Below are positions 9,369-18,794 of a DNA stretch of 64,000 nt, one piece after another. Each line of letters starts with the position of its first letter. Within the stretch, counting starts at the first letter, position 1. Made by a program: the position numbers and the translations under genes. Below the pieces are notes generated by a model. The model saw only the letters and a list, made by a program, of their open reading frames with translations. It was not told the origin of the DNA and did not search any database. Source of the stretch: DIGJ01 sp041821315 (GTDB lineage Bacteria > Bacillota > Clostridia > Lachnospirales > Lachnospiraceae); contig JBGUEO010000003.1 of the NCBI GenBank assembly GCA_041821315.1, positions 1-64,000 of the forward strand. Reading direction: 5' to 3'.

Positions 9369-11156
9369 ATGAATCGAGAAGCGATTTCTCACGAAAACAC
9401 CGTACGTTTTGTCTATGCCAAATCGCGAGAATGCTTAACGTTTTGCATTCGAGTGGGAAGGAAAGACATCAAAGAATGCGAATTAATTTATTATGCGCGA
9501 ACGAATCCAGAAGAAAAAAAGAAGATTCAAATGCAGTGGAAATACCGGGATATGCTGTATGACTATTTTGAAGTAGATGTTTTCTTTTCAAAGATAGCCA
9601 GATACCAAAAATACTATTTTTATTTAAAAGATTACAACGAAATGGCAGAATATCTTACGGTATATGGACTTTCAAAAAGGGAGCCAGAGGATGGATTGTT
9701 TGAATATCTTTATACAAACGAAGGAGATGTAATCGAAGTTCCCAAATGGTCAAAAGGGCAGATATTCTATCAGATATTTCCAGAACGCTTTTGCAATGGA
9801 AACAAAGAAAATGATCCATTGGGTTGTGTACCGTGGGGAAGCATACCAACGAGAGAAAATTTTATGGGAGGCGACCTGATAGGAATTTTAAATCATTTGG
9901 ATTATTTAGAAGCACTCGGTGTCCAATGTATTTACCTAAATCCAATATTTAAGGGAGATTTTAATCATAAGTATGCAACTACGGATTATTTTGAAATTGC
10001 GCCAGAATTTGGAACAAAAGAGGAATTTTCAAAGTTAATCAATGATTGTCATAAAAAGAATATAAAAGTGATCTTAGATGGTGTATTCAATCATACGGGA
10101 ATAAACTTTGAGCCATTTTTGGATATTTTAGAGAAACAGGAAACTTCTATTTATAAAGACTGGTTTTATATCACAGAATATCCGGTCAATGTTTCACATC
10201 ATAATTATGAATGTGTTGGAGCATATAAGTGGATGCCAAAGCTTAATACATCAAACAACGATGTCATGGAATACATAGTAAATGTTATGGAGTATTGGAT
10301 AAAAGAATTTCATATCGATGGTTGGCGTCTTGATGTTGCAGATGAAGTAGATGGAAGAGTATGGCAGGAAGCAAAGATACGACTAAAAGAAAAATATCCC
10401 AATATATTATTGTTAGGAGAAACATGGGGATATGGACTTGGAATGATGTTAGGAAATCAATTAGATAGTGTTATGAATTATGTTTTCCGTGATATGGCTA
10501 GAGATTTCTTTGCATTTGAATGTATCGGTGTGAACGAGTTGGACCATCGAATCAATCAGATGTTAGGTGCATATTTTTCTGAGGCAAAGCATAGTTTGTA
10601 CAATTTGCTTGACAGCCATGATACGGAACGCTTTTTATTCTTTTGTGGAGAAGATAAGCGAAAACTAAAACTTGCAGTGGCATTTCAATTTATGTTTCTT
10701 GGTTCACCAGCAATCTATTATGGGGATGAAGTGGGAATTACAGGTGGAACCGATCCATATTGTCGTAAAGCGATGGTTTGGGAGGAAGATAAGCAAGATA
10801 AGGAGCTTCTCCAGTGGTATCAAAGACTGGCAAAAATTCGAGAACAAGAAATATGTATTCGCAGTGGAGAATATGTTACAAACTTGTGTGAAGAAGAAAG
10901 CAATGTATTTGGATTTATTCGATACAACAAAGAGGATGCGGTATATACTCTTATTAATCGAAGCGAGAATAAAACGACAGTAGTACTACCGGTTCTTCGA
11001 AAAGGAATTTATCAAGATTTGATGAATGGAGAAACGACTACTTCAGATGAAATAGTGATAGGCGAAACTTTTTATAATGGGGACGTACTGGCATATAAAG
11101 GAAAGGTAAAGGTAGCCTTAGAACCATATGCCATGAAAGTCATAAAACAAATTTAA
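9369..11156 (+). CDS. Cytosolic GH13 neopullulanase / cyclomaltodextrinase-type enzyme
   Basis: A 595-residue glycoside hydrolase without signal peptide. The N-terminal 120 residues look like a CBM34 beta domain, the mark of the neopullulanase/maltogenic amylase group. A GH13 barrel follows with the expected catalytic residues: nucleophile D322 in GWRLDVADE, acid/base E351 in GETWG, and transition-state stabiliser D418 in DSHDTER. A C-terminal beta domain ends the protein. It would hydrolyse imported maltodextrins, cyclodextrins or pullulan fragments. It lies between the repressor and the transporter, with a purine-rich ribosome site. Exact specificity among GH13_20-like enzymes cannot be read from the sequence. 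Confidence 0.88.
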   Translation: MNREAISHENTVRFVYAKSRECLTFCIRVGRKDIKECELIYYARTNPEEKKKIQMQWKYRDMLYDYFEVDVFFSKIARYQKYYFYLKDYNEMAEYLTVYGLSKREPEDGLFEYLYTNEGDVIEVPKWSKGQIFYQIFPERFCNGNKENDPLGCVPWGSIPTRENFMGGDLIGILNHLDYLEALGVQCIYLNPIFKGDFNHKYATTDYFEIAPEFGTKEEFSKLINDCHKKNIKVILDGVFNHTGINFEPFLDILEKQETSIYKDWFYITEYPVNVSHHNYECVGAYKWMPKLNTSNNDVMEYIVNVMEYWIKEFHIDGWRLDVADEVDGRVWQEAKIRLKEKYPNILLLGETWGYGLGMMLGNQLDSVMNYVFRDMARDFFAFECIGVNELDHRINQMLGAYFSEAKHSLYNLLDSHDTERFLFFCGEDKRKLKLAVAFQFMFLGSPAIYYGDEVGITGGTDPYCRKAMVWEEDKQDKELLQWYQRLAKIREQEICIRSGEYVTNLCEEESNVFGFIRYNKEDAVYTLINRSENKTTVVLPVLRKGIYQDLMNGETTTSDEIVIGETFYNGDVLAYKGKVKVALEPYAMKVIKQI

Positions 11157-11170
11157 TGGAGGTAGGTATC

Positions 11171-12502
11171 ATGAAAAAGGGGAAAAAAATACTGGCAATT
11201 ATGATTGCAACTGTAATAAGCTTGGCGGCATTCACAGCTTGCAAAAAATCACCAGTAATATCTGAAACCAGCCAAGGGGCTGAGGAATCAGCAACAACAC
11301 AGGATTCACAACAAGAGGAAACACAAGAAACACAAGAAGTGGTAACAATTAATTTCTGGCATCACTATAGTGCACAGTCTCCGGAAAATGAGACACTTGA
11401 AAAAGTTCTTATTCCTATGTTTGAATCAGAAAATCCTGGAATTAAAGTAAATGCAGTATCACATGAATGGGCAGATTTACATGAAAAAATACTAATCAGT
11501 GCAAAATCGGACACACTTCCGGATGTGGCTCGTCTTGATAGTGCATGGGTTCCTGAATTTCAAAAAATGGGGATACTTGCATCCCTTGATGAAGAAATGA
11601 GTGACTATCAGTCCGTAGCAGACGGACTATTGGAAAGTGCAATGAGCACAGCCAGTATCGGTGGTCATTCCTATGGACTTGCACTTAATACAAATACAAA
11701 GATACTATTCTATAATGTAAAAGCCTTTCAAAAAGCAGGAATTGATGCTCCAAAAACAATGGAAGACTTTGTAGAAGCGGTAAAAAAACTGTCTGGCACG
11801 AATCAAAACGGTCAAACGGTTTGGGGTTATGATGAACCAGCACTTGCAGGATGGAATTTGTGTCCATTTATCTGGAGCTGTGGTGGTGAAATAACAAACC
11901 CAGAGCAGACCAAAGCAAGCGGCTATATAAATAGTAAGGAAACGATAGCAGCAATTGAAATGCTTGCCAATCTTTATAAGGACGGTGCAATCACAGGTTG
12001 GAACAGTGGTGATATACCGATGACCGATGGTTTTGGAACGGATCGATATATGATGATGTTAGAAGGACCTTGGAAAATTGCGGAACTAGCAGGCGCATAT
12101 CCAGATATGGAATATGCAACAGTCAATATGCCAGCGGGCGATGGGGGGTCTCATTCTGTACTTGGAGGTGAAGATATCTCCATGTTCAACACAGCAAACA
12201 AAGAAGCTGCCTGGAAATTTATGCAGTTTATGACAGGAGAATATGCCCAGCTAGAAATGGCTAAATGCGGACAAATTCCTGTAAATAAAGTAGCACTGGA
12301 AAGTGATACTGTTAATAGTGCGGACTTCGCTCCATTCCTTGAAGCAATTAAAAACGCAAAATCCCGCCCAACCGTTGCAAGCTGGTCAGAAATTGATAAC
12401 GATCTTTCTGTTGCAGTAACTGCAGTTATGAACGGTGATAAAAGTGCTCAAGATGCGATGGATGAACTAGCAGTTAAAGTGGACGCATTACTTATTGAGT
12501 AA
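11171..12502 (+). CDS. Maltodextrin-type ABC transporter substrate-binding lipoprotein
   Basis: A 443-residue extracellular solute-binding protein of family 1 (MalE type). It has an N-terminal signal with lipobox ending FTAC, so it should be lipid-anchored outside the membrane, followed by a Gln/Glu/Thr-rich linker. The chosen ATG is placed by GGAGGTAG, which overlaps the stop of the preceding gene; an upstream ATG at 11156 lacks a ribosome site. It probably captures maltodextrins released by the secreted amylase of the same operon. No ATPase gene accompanies the transporter. Confidence 0.87.
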   Translation: MKKGKKILAIMIATVISLAAFTACKKSPVISETSQGAEESATTQDSQQEETQETQEVVTINFWHHYSAQSPENETLEKVLIPMFESENPGIKVNAVSHEWADLHEKILISAKSDTLPDVARLDSAWVPEFQKMGILASLDEEMSDYQSVADGLLESAMSTASIGGHSYGLALNTNTKILFYNVKAFQKAGIDAPKTMEDFVEAVKKLSGTNQNGQTVWGYDEPALAGWNLCPFIWSCGGEITNPEQTKASGYINSKETIAAIEMLANLYKDGAITGWNSGDIPMTDGFGTDRYMMMLEGPWKIAELAGAYPDMEYATVNMPAGDGGSHSVLGGEDISMFNTANKEAAWKFMQFMTGEYAQLEMAKCGQIPVNKVALESDTVNSADFAPFLEAIKNAKSRPTVASWSEIDNDLSVAVTAVMNGDKSAQDAMDELAVKVDALLIE

Positions 12503-12595
12503 TGAATGAGAGATTTTCTCTTGTTTCATTATAATACGATAAAAGCATCAAGTCAACGAGGTTGAGAGCGAAAGATATGCAGAGGGGGAGCAAAT

Positions 12596-13483
12596 GTGAA
12601 GAAGAAAACGATGAGTAATAAATTGCAGATTGGTTTGTTACTCCTTCCAGGACTTTTAATTTTTGGAGTATTTACGGTATACCCAATTATGAAACTTTTT
12701 ATTATGAGTTTTTTCAAATGGGACTTTGGTTCGATGTTGAAGCAGCAATTCATTGGCATACAAAATTATAAAGAGGTTTTGGGGGATACTTATTTTCAGG
12801 TATCATTTGTAAATTCGATGGTTTATACGTTAGTGACGGTACCAGCTCAAATGATATTTGGACTTTTGGTAGCTATGTTTATCAATAGTATTTCTCATCT
12901 AAAAGTAAGTTTCCGAGTGCTTTACTATTTACCAGTTATTACTTCCTGGGTTATCGCATCTCTTGTATTTAAGTATATTTTTAATACGGAGGGTATGCTT
13001 AATTATGTATTAACCAACGTCATTCACCTTACGAGTCAAAATATTCGATGGCTCGATAGTAGGTGGAGTGGATTAAGTGTTGCGATGTTACTTGGAATTT
13101 GGAAGGGGATTGGCTGGAACATGGTTGTTTTTTTAGCTGCATTACAAACGGTACCAACTGAGCTTTATGAGGTGGCAGGAATTGATGGAGCAGGTACAAT
13201 TAAAAAGTTTTTTCATGTAACCATTCCATGCATTCGAGGAACCGTTTTATTTGCACTTGTAATGTTGACGATTGGAGGATTTAATGTATTTACTTCAATC
13301 AAGATGATAACAGGGGGAGACCCGGGGCATCAAACGGATACTATACTTACGTGGATGTATTATAAGGCATTTAGCACAGGAAAATTTGGGTATTCCGCTG
13401 CGCTATCTTTTGTCATAGCTGTTAGTTTGGCAATTCTAGCAGCATTGCAGTTTAAGCTGATGAAAAATAACGAGAAGGGATAG
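12596..13483 (+). CDS. Sugar ABC transporter permease, MalF type
   Basis: A 295-residue inner-membrane protein with about six spans. The EAA loop ELYEVAGIDGAGTIKKFFHVTIP contacts the ATPase. Translation starts at GTG behind AGAGGGGGAG; the overlapping ATG two bases earlier leads directly to a stop. It pairs with the MalG-type permease 13 bases downstream. The ATPase must be supplied from elsewhere, as for MsmX-dependent importers. Confidence 0.88.
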   Translation: MKKKTMSNKLQIGLLLLPGLLIFGVFTVYPIMKLFIMSFFKWDFGSMLKQQFIGIQNYKEVLGDTYFQVSFVNSMVYTLVTVPAQMIFGLLVAMFINSISHLKVSFRVLYYLPVITSWVIASLVFKYIFNTEGMLNYVLTNVIHLTSQNIRWLDSRWSGLSVAMLLGIWKGIGWNMVVFLAALQTVPTELYEVAGIDGAGTIKKFFHVTIPCIRGTVLFALVMLTIGGFNVFTSIKMITGGDPGHQTDTILTWMYYKAFSTGKFGYSAALSFVIAVSLAILAALQFKLMKNNEKG

Positions 13484-13496
13484 GAGGTAAAAATAA

Positions 13497-14336
13497 ATGA
13501 AGCCCAAAAAAGGAAAAATGATTATCCTCTACTTGCTTTTAATTGCGGGTCTTTTCATCGTAGTTATGCCTATGATATATATGATTAGTACATCGTTAAA
13601 ACCAAATGGTGCATTGTATGAATTTCCGCCAAAATTTTTACCTAAATGGAATGAAATCACATTAGAAAATTATAAATATGTGATTGGAGAAGGAAAATTC
13701 TACATAAACTTTTTTAATAGTATTTTTGTTTCCATTATTACCGTAGGGGTTGCTGCTATAGTAGCTTCTGCACTTGGATTTTGCATTGCTCGTTTTGATT
13801 TCTTCGGAAAAAAGTTTTTATTTATTTTTATTATGTTAACAATGATCATACCGGGGACAACACTGATTGTTCCCCAGTATGAACTGGCTGTTAAACTAAA
13901 GGTGATTAATAAGCTCTCTGGATTGATTCCGTTTTATATCGCGTGGGTTATTCCTTACTCAACATTTATGATTAAAGGCTTTGTAGAGAATATTCCAAAA
14001 GAGCTGGATGAGGCAATTTATATGGACGGGGGATCTATCTTTACGGTATTCTTTCGTATCATTTTACCTTTAGCAAAACCAGGAATTGCATCCGTATCCA
14101 TTTTTAACTTTCTAACAGCATGGGAAGAATTTCCATGGGCAAATACGGTAATCAATGACAATATGGCAAGAACTTTACCAATTGCGATTTCTGGATTTTT
14201 CGGTCAACATCAGTTTACACAATGGGGATATGTATTTGCACTCTCTGTACTTAGTTTAATTCCGATCTTGCTTGTTTTTATCTTTTGTCAAAAGTTTTTT
14301 GTCGCCGGTCTTACTACCGGTGGTGTAAAAGGGTAG
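13497..14336 (+). CDS. Sugar ABC transporter permease, MalG type
   Basis: A 279-residue permease with six membrane spans, the EAA loop ELDEAIYMDGGSIFTVFFRIILP and the typical MalG C-terminus AGLTTGGVKG. An AGGAGG site precedes the ATG. It forms the heterodimeric channel with the upstream MalF-type protein. Confidence 0.88.
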   Translation: MKPKKGKMIILYLLLIAGLFIVVMPMIYMISTSLKPNGALYEFPPKFLPKWNEITLENYKYVIGEGKFYINFFNSIFVSIITVGVAAIVASALGFCIARFDFFGKKFLFIFIMLTMIIPGTTLIVPQYELAVKLKVINKLSGLIPFYIAWVIPYSTFMIKGFVENIPKELDEAIYMDGGSIFTVFFRIILPLAKPGIASVSIFNFLTAWEEFPWANTVINDNMARTLPIAISGFFGQHQFTQWGYVFALSVLSLIPILLVFIFCQKFFVAGLTTGGVKG

Positions 14337-14348
14337 TATGAAAGCAGA

Positions 14349-14363
14349 GCCTGCCTTGCAGGC
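14349..14363 (+). promoter_or_regulatory. Short GC hairpin between permease and amylase genes
   Basis: GCCTGC-CTT-GCAGGC forms a 6-bp GC stem with a 3-nt loop and no T run. It is more likely an mRNA stability or processing element than a terminator, because the amylase gene follows at once. Confidence 0.5.
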
Positions 14364-14380
14364 AGAAGGGAGTTAGTTTT

Positions 14381-16252
14381 ATGAGAAATAAGAAAAAGGG
14401 AATGGCCAGTTTACTAATAATAGTGTTTTTATTATCTATGGTAGCTACGAATAACTTTTCTACAAGTGTTGCACACGGGGAAGAGGTTTTAGCAACACAG
14501 ACGCTTGATGTTTCGGATAGTAGCGTGCTCAATGAAACGGATGTTGTTTATATGGTTTTGACGGATCGCTTTTATGATGGAAATTCTTCCAATAATGGAA
14601 CCCTAAATGCAGAATATCGACCAGGGGAGTTAAAATATACACAGGGTGGCGACTGGGTCGGATTAAAGTCAAAGCTTAGCTATATCAAAGACCTTGGAGT
14701 TACTGCAATTTGGATTTCACCTCCATCAGAAAATGAATTGCTAGATAGAAACGGCACAGAGTCGGGTTATCATGGATATTTTACAAAGGATTATTATAGT
14801 GCTGACCCTCATTATGGAACCAAACAGGATTTAATTGATTTGGTGGATGAAGCACATAATTTAGGACTTAAGGTCATCCTGGATGTTGTTCCAAATCATA
14901 TGGCAGATTATTTAGACCCTTATGCGTCATCCTACACTTCTCCAACGTATCAGCCAACAGCACCATTTAACAATCCATCATGGTTCCATCAAAATGGAGA
15001 TATTACGGATTGGACAAATGAATGGCAAGTACAAAATGCTGATTTGGGTGGTCTTGACGATATTGATCATTCGAACACAGATGCCAGAGCAGCGATTAAA
15101 AATGTATATAAAATGTGGGTCGATGATACAGGAGTTGATGGTGTTCGCGTTGATGCTGCAAGATCCATTGACAAAGATTTCTTAGCAGAGTTTCAAAGTT
15201 ATTTAGGAGTACCAAGTTTTGGTGAAATTTTTGTTGGTGACGTTGATTATGTTAGTGAATATCAGGATTACGAATGGGGTGTATTAGATTTTCCACTCTT
15301 TTTCCAAGCACGTGAAGTATTTGCTAATGATGCAAGCTTCTATAATGTAAAGAGCATTCTGGATCAGGACTATAAGTATAACAATGTAAATCATTTGGTC
15401 ACCTTTATTGATAACCATGATCGAGACCGTTTCTTATGTCTTGCAAACGACAACTATCAAAAACTACGCCTAGCGCTGACTTTCATATTTACAACCCGAG
15501 GTATTCCAGATGTATATTATGGAACCGAGCAAGAATGCTATGGAGGAGGACTGCCAACGGAATGGGCAGGTATTGCAAATAAAGAAAATCGTGAAGTAAT
15601 GCCAGGTTTCTCAGAAGATGGCAATATCTATCAGTACATTCAAAGATTAACACAACTTCGTAAAGAATATGGATGTTTAAGCAGTGGAACACAAAGAGAA
15701 ATGTGGGTAGAAGATAATATTTACGCATATTCTAGAAGAAACGATAGTACGGGACAAGAAGTTATTACCGTTATTAATAATGGGACAAGCAATGAAACGA
15801 GGACAATTCCTCTTCGTGCAGAAAGCAGCATTGCAATTGGAACGCAGCTTACCAATTTATTAGATACTTCTGTTACTACAGGCGTAGTAACAGGTTTAGA
15901 AACAGGAAAACAGATTACACTTACGATTCCGGCAAAGACAGCTTATGTATTTGCGTCCGATAGTGTAGCAAGTTATACAGCTCCAGCTAAAACAGTAACA
16001 ACGATTCGTGTTCACTATGATGTGGGTCTTGGCAATACAATGAGCTTAAGAGGTGGAAACTATCCATTATGGTGGAATAAAGGAAGAGCAATGTTAAATG
16101 TTGCCTCTGATGTATGGGTATATGAAATGGAACGCTATGATGCGGGAGAAACGTTTGAATTTAAACCACTTATTAATGATACAACATGGTCAAGCGGTGA
16201 TAATTATACTGGTATAGGTGGGCAGACAATTGATATTTATCCGAATTTCTAA
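14381..16252 (+). CDS. Secreted alpha-amylase, GH13
   Basis: A 623-residue exoenzyme. Residues 1 to about 33 form a signal peptide (basic N-terminus, hydrophobic core). The GH13 barrel shows D258 (nucleophile, GVRVDAARS), E282 (acid/base, FGEIF) and D347 (FIDNHDRDR). After a C-terminal beta sandwich, the last 85 residues (IRVHYDVGLGNTMSLRGG to the end) form a separate aromatic-rich beta domain that is probably a starch-binding module; it was not assigned to a numbered CBM family. It should release maltodextrins outside the cell for the transporter of the same operon. It is the last gene of the LacI-controlled unit and is followed by a strong terminator. Confidence 0.88.
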   Translation: MRNKKKGMASLLIIVFLLSMVATNNFSTSVAHGEEVLATQTLDVSDSSVLNETDVVYMVLTDRFYDGNSSNNGTLNAEYRPGELKYTQGGDWVGLKSKLSYIKDLGVTAIWISPPSENELLDRNGTESGYHGYFTKDYYSADPHYGTKQDLIDLVDEAHNLGLKVILDVVPNHMADYLDPYASSYTSPTYQPTAPFNNPSWFHQNGDITDWTNEWQVQNADLGGLDDIDHSNTDARAAIKNVYKMWVDDTGVDGVRVDAARSIDKDFLAEFQSYLGVPSFGEIFVGDVDYVSEYQDYEWGVLDFPLFFQAREVFANDASFYNVKSILDQDYKYNNVNHLVTFIDNHDRDRFLCLANDNYQKLRLALTFIFTTRGIPDVYYGTEQECYGGGLPTEWAGIANKENREVMPGFSEDGNIYQYIQRLTQLRKEYGCLSSGTQREMWVEDNIYAYSRRNDSTGQEVITVINNGTSNETRTIPLRAESSIAIGTQLTNLLDTSVTTGVVTGLETGKQITLTIPAKTAYVFASDSVASYTAPAKTVTTIRVHYDVGLGNTMSLRGGNYPLWWNKGRAMLNVASDVWVYEMERYDAGETFEFKPLINDTTWSSGDNYTGIGGQTIDIYPNF

Positions 16253-16289
16253 TCGTTAAGTGACCTAGAAAGATTAAAAAGTAATAACG

Positions 16290-16320
16290 AAAATCGAGTG
16301 GTAAACACTCGATTTTTGTT
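16290..16320 (+). terminator. Terminator of the starch operon
   Basis: An 11-bp perfect stem (16290-16300 with 16306-16316), loop GTAAA, followed by T residues. Strong intrinsic terminator. Confidence 0.85.
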
Positions 16321-16381
16321 ATGTATCGCTTTACAAAGTTCGTCTGAGAGTATACGTATTTACTCTTCCTTCCTTATATCA

Positions 16382-16403
16382 TTTTGTTCAATTGTGAACA
16401 AAA
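16382..16403 (+). promoter_or_regulatory. Palindrome upstream of the chemoreceptor gene
   Basis: Nine-base perfect arms TTTTGTTCA / TGAACAAAA flank ATTG. It lies about 100 bp before the chemoreceptor start and looks like a dimeric regulator site. Its regulator is unknown and no clear sigma-A or sigma-D box was identified around it. Confidence 0.45.
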
Positions 16404-16506
16404 ATTCACACCACGTACACAAAATAAAAATAAAAATCGCTTATAGTGGCTATGTAAATAGTTGTATCGATGAAATCGGACAACATTACATAGAAGGAGA
16501 TTAAGG

Positions 16507-18222
16507 ATGAAGGAAAAAAAGTCAAGTAAAATGGATAAGTCAATTCAGGTACTTAGAAAGATGAAAATTAAAAAAAGAATTTTATTTGGTTTTGCATGGA
16601 CAATCGGATTATCGGTATTTATGGTTTTAATTGGAACACTATCTTTGTATAATGCAAATAGTAATTTAAAAGGCTTTATTATGGGGGCTTATACCGCTCA
16701 AAATGCGAGGAAAGACATCGAGACCAAAATGAATGTAGCTGCTCGCTATATTAGAGAAATGGCAATAGACTCGGCTGTATCATCGTATGATTCATATGTT
16801 AAAAAAATTAAAGAAAATGAGCAACTTATGAAAGAAAATATGAAAAAGCTAAAAGATAGCAATACGGTAAATGATGATTTGGTAAATGAATATGAAGAGG
16901 CAGTAAATGCATGGATTTCAATAGCAGATAATATAGTGACTGAATTTCAAAATGGAAATCAGGAAAAAGCAGAAAGTATGATTTTAAACCAATGTACACC
17001 TGCGTTAGACTCTATTCAAACGATTGAAATACAATTGGATGATGAAATTGATCAACTCCAGATGACAGCTATATTTAAAAATAGAAATTCCTTGATATAT
17101 TCTAGTATTTTGTTATTAAGCTTACTTGGGGTTTCAGTGGTTGTGTGTGTAATATTAGCAAGGAAGATTACATATAGCATTGCATATTCATTGGAAATGT
17201 TGGAAAAAGTAGCTGCTGAGATGGCAGATGGTAATTTGAAACAAGAAATTATATTGGAAGGACAAGATGAAGTAACAAATGTAGCTGCCAGTCTGAAAAA
17301 AAGCATGCATATTTTATCAGGCTATGTATCGGAAATCAACGATACAATGGCTGATATGGCAAATGGTAATTTCGATACTAAAGTATCGCAAAAATTTGTG
17401 GGAGACTTTCAAAATATTGAATTATCAATGGATCAATTTCGCAGTAAAATATCTCAAGTACTGAAAAAGATAAACATGTCCTCCGATCAAGTAGCCGGTA
17501 GCTCCAATCAGATTGCTTTAGGAGCGCAGGCATTGACGGAAGGGGCAACAGATCAAGCAAGTTCCATTGAAGAATTACAGGCGATGATAACGACAATTAC
17601 AGAAGAAGTGAGTGAAAATGCAAAAGGTGCAATAGAATCTAGTAAGATGACTCATGATGTAGGAGCTGATGTGGAAGATAGTAATAAAAAAATGAATAAC
17701 ATGCTTTCTGCAATGAATGAAATCAGTCAAACATCACAAGAAATTAATCACATCATTCATACGATTAATGAAATTGCATCTCAAACAAATCTCCTTGCCT
17801 TGAATGCATCCATCGAAGCAGCCAGAGCAGGAGATGCTGGAAAAGGATTTGCTGTGGTTGCAGATCAGGTAAGCAAGCTTGCAAGTGAAAGCCAGGAAGC
17901 TGCGAAGAATTCAGAACGCCTCATTCAAACATCGTTGAGTGCAGTAGATAGTGGAATGAAAATCGCCAATACGACGGCAGTTGCATTGGAAATGTCTCTT
18001 GCAAAGACAAAAAAATTGGTCGAAAATATCGATCAAATTTCAGAAGCATCCAAAAGACAAGCAGAGGCTCTTAATCAAATTACGGATGGAGTCAATCAGA
18101 TATCTTCTGTTATCGAAGAAAATACAGCAATGGCGGAAGAAAGTTCGGCAAGTAGTGAAGAGATGGCGTCACAGGCGCAGATACTAAAAGAGCTGGTAGA
18201 ACAATTTAAACTAAAACGATAA
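16507..18222 (+). CDS. Methyl-accepting chemotaxis protein
   Basis: A 571-residue transmembrane chemoreceptor. A first membrane segment lies at about 25-47, then a helical extracellular domain of about 150 residues (four-helix-bundle type), and a second membrane segment near 198-220. Two HAMP-like repeats follow (MADGNLKQEI and MANGNFDTKV), then the signalling hairpin with the conserved tip EIASQTNLLALNASIEAARAG. It would pass signals to CheA/CheW and flagella. No C-terminal CheR-docking pentapeptide is present. It is monocistronic, with a GAAGGAG site and its own terminator. The ligand is unknown. Confidence 0.9.
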   Translation: MKEKKSSKMDKSIQVLRKMKIKKRILFGFAWTIGLSVFMVLIGTLSLYNANSNLKGFIMGAYTAQNARKDIETKMNVAARYIREMAIDSAVSSYDSYVKKIKENEQLMKENMKKLKDSNTVNDDLVNEYEEAVNAWISIADNIVTEFQNGNQEKAESMILNQCTPALDSIQTIEIQLDDEIDQLQMTAIFKNRNSLIYSSILLLSLLGVSVVVCVILARKITYSIAYSLEMLEKVAAEMADGNLKQEIILEGQDEVTNVAASLKKSMHILSGYVSEINDTMADMANGNFDTKVSQKFVGDFQNIELSMDQFRSKISQVLKKINMSSDQVAGSSNQIALGAQALTEGATDQASSIEELQAMITTITEEVSENAKGAIESSKMTHDVGADVEDSNKKMNNMLSAMNEISQTSQEINHIIHTINEIASQTNLLALNASIEAARAGDAGKGFAVVADQVSKLASESQEAAKNSERLIQTSLSAVDSGMKIANTTAVALEMSLAKTKKLVENIDQISEASKRQAEALNQITDGVNQISSVIEENTAMAEESSASSEEMASQAQILKELVEQFKLKR

Positions 18223-18228
18223 AAGATC

Positions 18229-18265
18229 AAATAGCCAACACATATGCATAAGGTGTTGGCTATTT
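18229..18265 (+). terminator. Terminator of the chemoreceptor gene
   Basis: A 13-bp perfect inverted repeat (18229-18241 with 18253-18265), with a loose T-rich tail. Confidence 0.75.
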
Positions 18266-18310
18266 ATCTTAATATTTAAACAAAAAGATGTAAAACATTA
18301 TAAAATATTC

Positions 18311-18339
18311 TTGATTTTTAAAAAACAATCTGATATGAT
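18311..18339 (+). promoter_or_regulatory. Promoter for the non-coding leader before the sigma factor
   Basis: TTGATT (18311-18316) and TATGAT (18334-18339) with a 17-base spacer. Transcription would begin about 450 bases before the sigma-factor start codon. Confidence 0.7.
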
Positions 18340-18345
18340 TAAATC

Positions 18346-18712
18346 GTAGAAAAAAATTGGCGAAGTGAGACGATTTAAGTCGACTGCCGCCGCTATTTTC
18401 TTTGGCAATAATTGCAGATTCATACATAAGATAATCTTGAACGGTCGTTCTTTTTCTTTGAGCAATACAATATTCTTTTTAATCCCTCAGTAAAAATAAA
18501 ATAAAACATGAATATTGTTTATACTTGTCTAGTTTGAATGCAAGGAGTATGCATTTTGATAAGTGTAAGATTAGCATCTGTACACGAATCCTTCGTGGTA
18601 CACGAATCGACTCTTTTTGTTAGTCTACAAGGAGAAGCGAAAATTTTTCTATTATTCTTTTAAAATGTAGTTGACTGAATGAGCAAGTCCAAGTCAACTA
18701 CATTTTCTTTTT
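18346..18712 (+). ncRNA. Candidate structured RNA or leader ending in a strong terminator
   Basis: Between the promoter at 18311-18339 and a perfect 15-bp terminator stem (18662-18676 with 18692-18706, then a T-rich tail) lie about 365 bases with no credible protein frame. The segment contains an imperfect closing stem near its 5' end (TTGGCGAAG with CTTTGGCAA) enclosing a GC-rich hairpin. It also has a directly repeated GTACACGAATC (18580-18590, 18598-18608) whose first copy pairs with CTTCGTG. This fits either a free-standing small RNA or an attenuated leader of the sigma-factor operon. It does not match 6S, SRP, tmRNA, RNase P or a riboswitch I can recognise. Ends are approximate. Confidence 0.5.
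18351..18412 (+). repeat. Copy A of a dispersed leader repeat
   Basis: AAAAATTGGCGAAGTG here is the exact reverse complement of a segment at 20987-21002. CTATTTTCTTTGGCA in the same copy matches CTATTTTCTTGGCA at 20976-20989 in the direct orientation. Both copies lie just downstream of a promoter. Confidence 0.5.
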
Positions 18713-18794
18713 GTATGAAAATAAAATGAACCGATGTACTAATCGGATGCTCTTATAGATAGGTGCACCAAAATAAAAAGAAGGAGGAACCGTT

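Noticed and set aside
18311..18712. 6S RNA, SRP RNA or a c-di-GMP riboswitch as identity of the structured leader
   Set aside because: The conserved sequences of these classes (GEMM core, SRP tetraloop region, 6S closing stem with central bubble) were not found.
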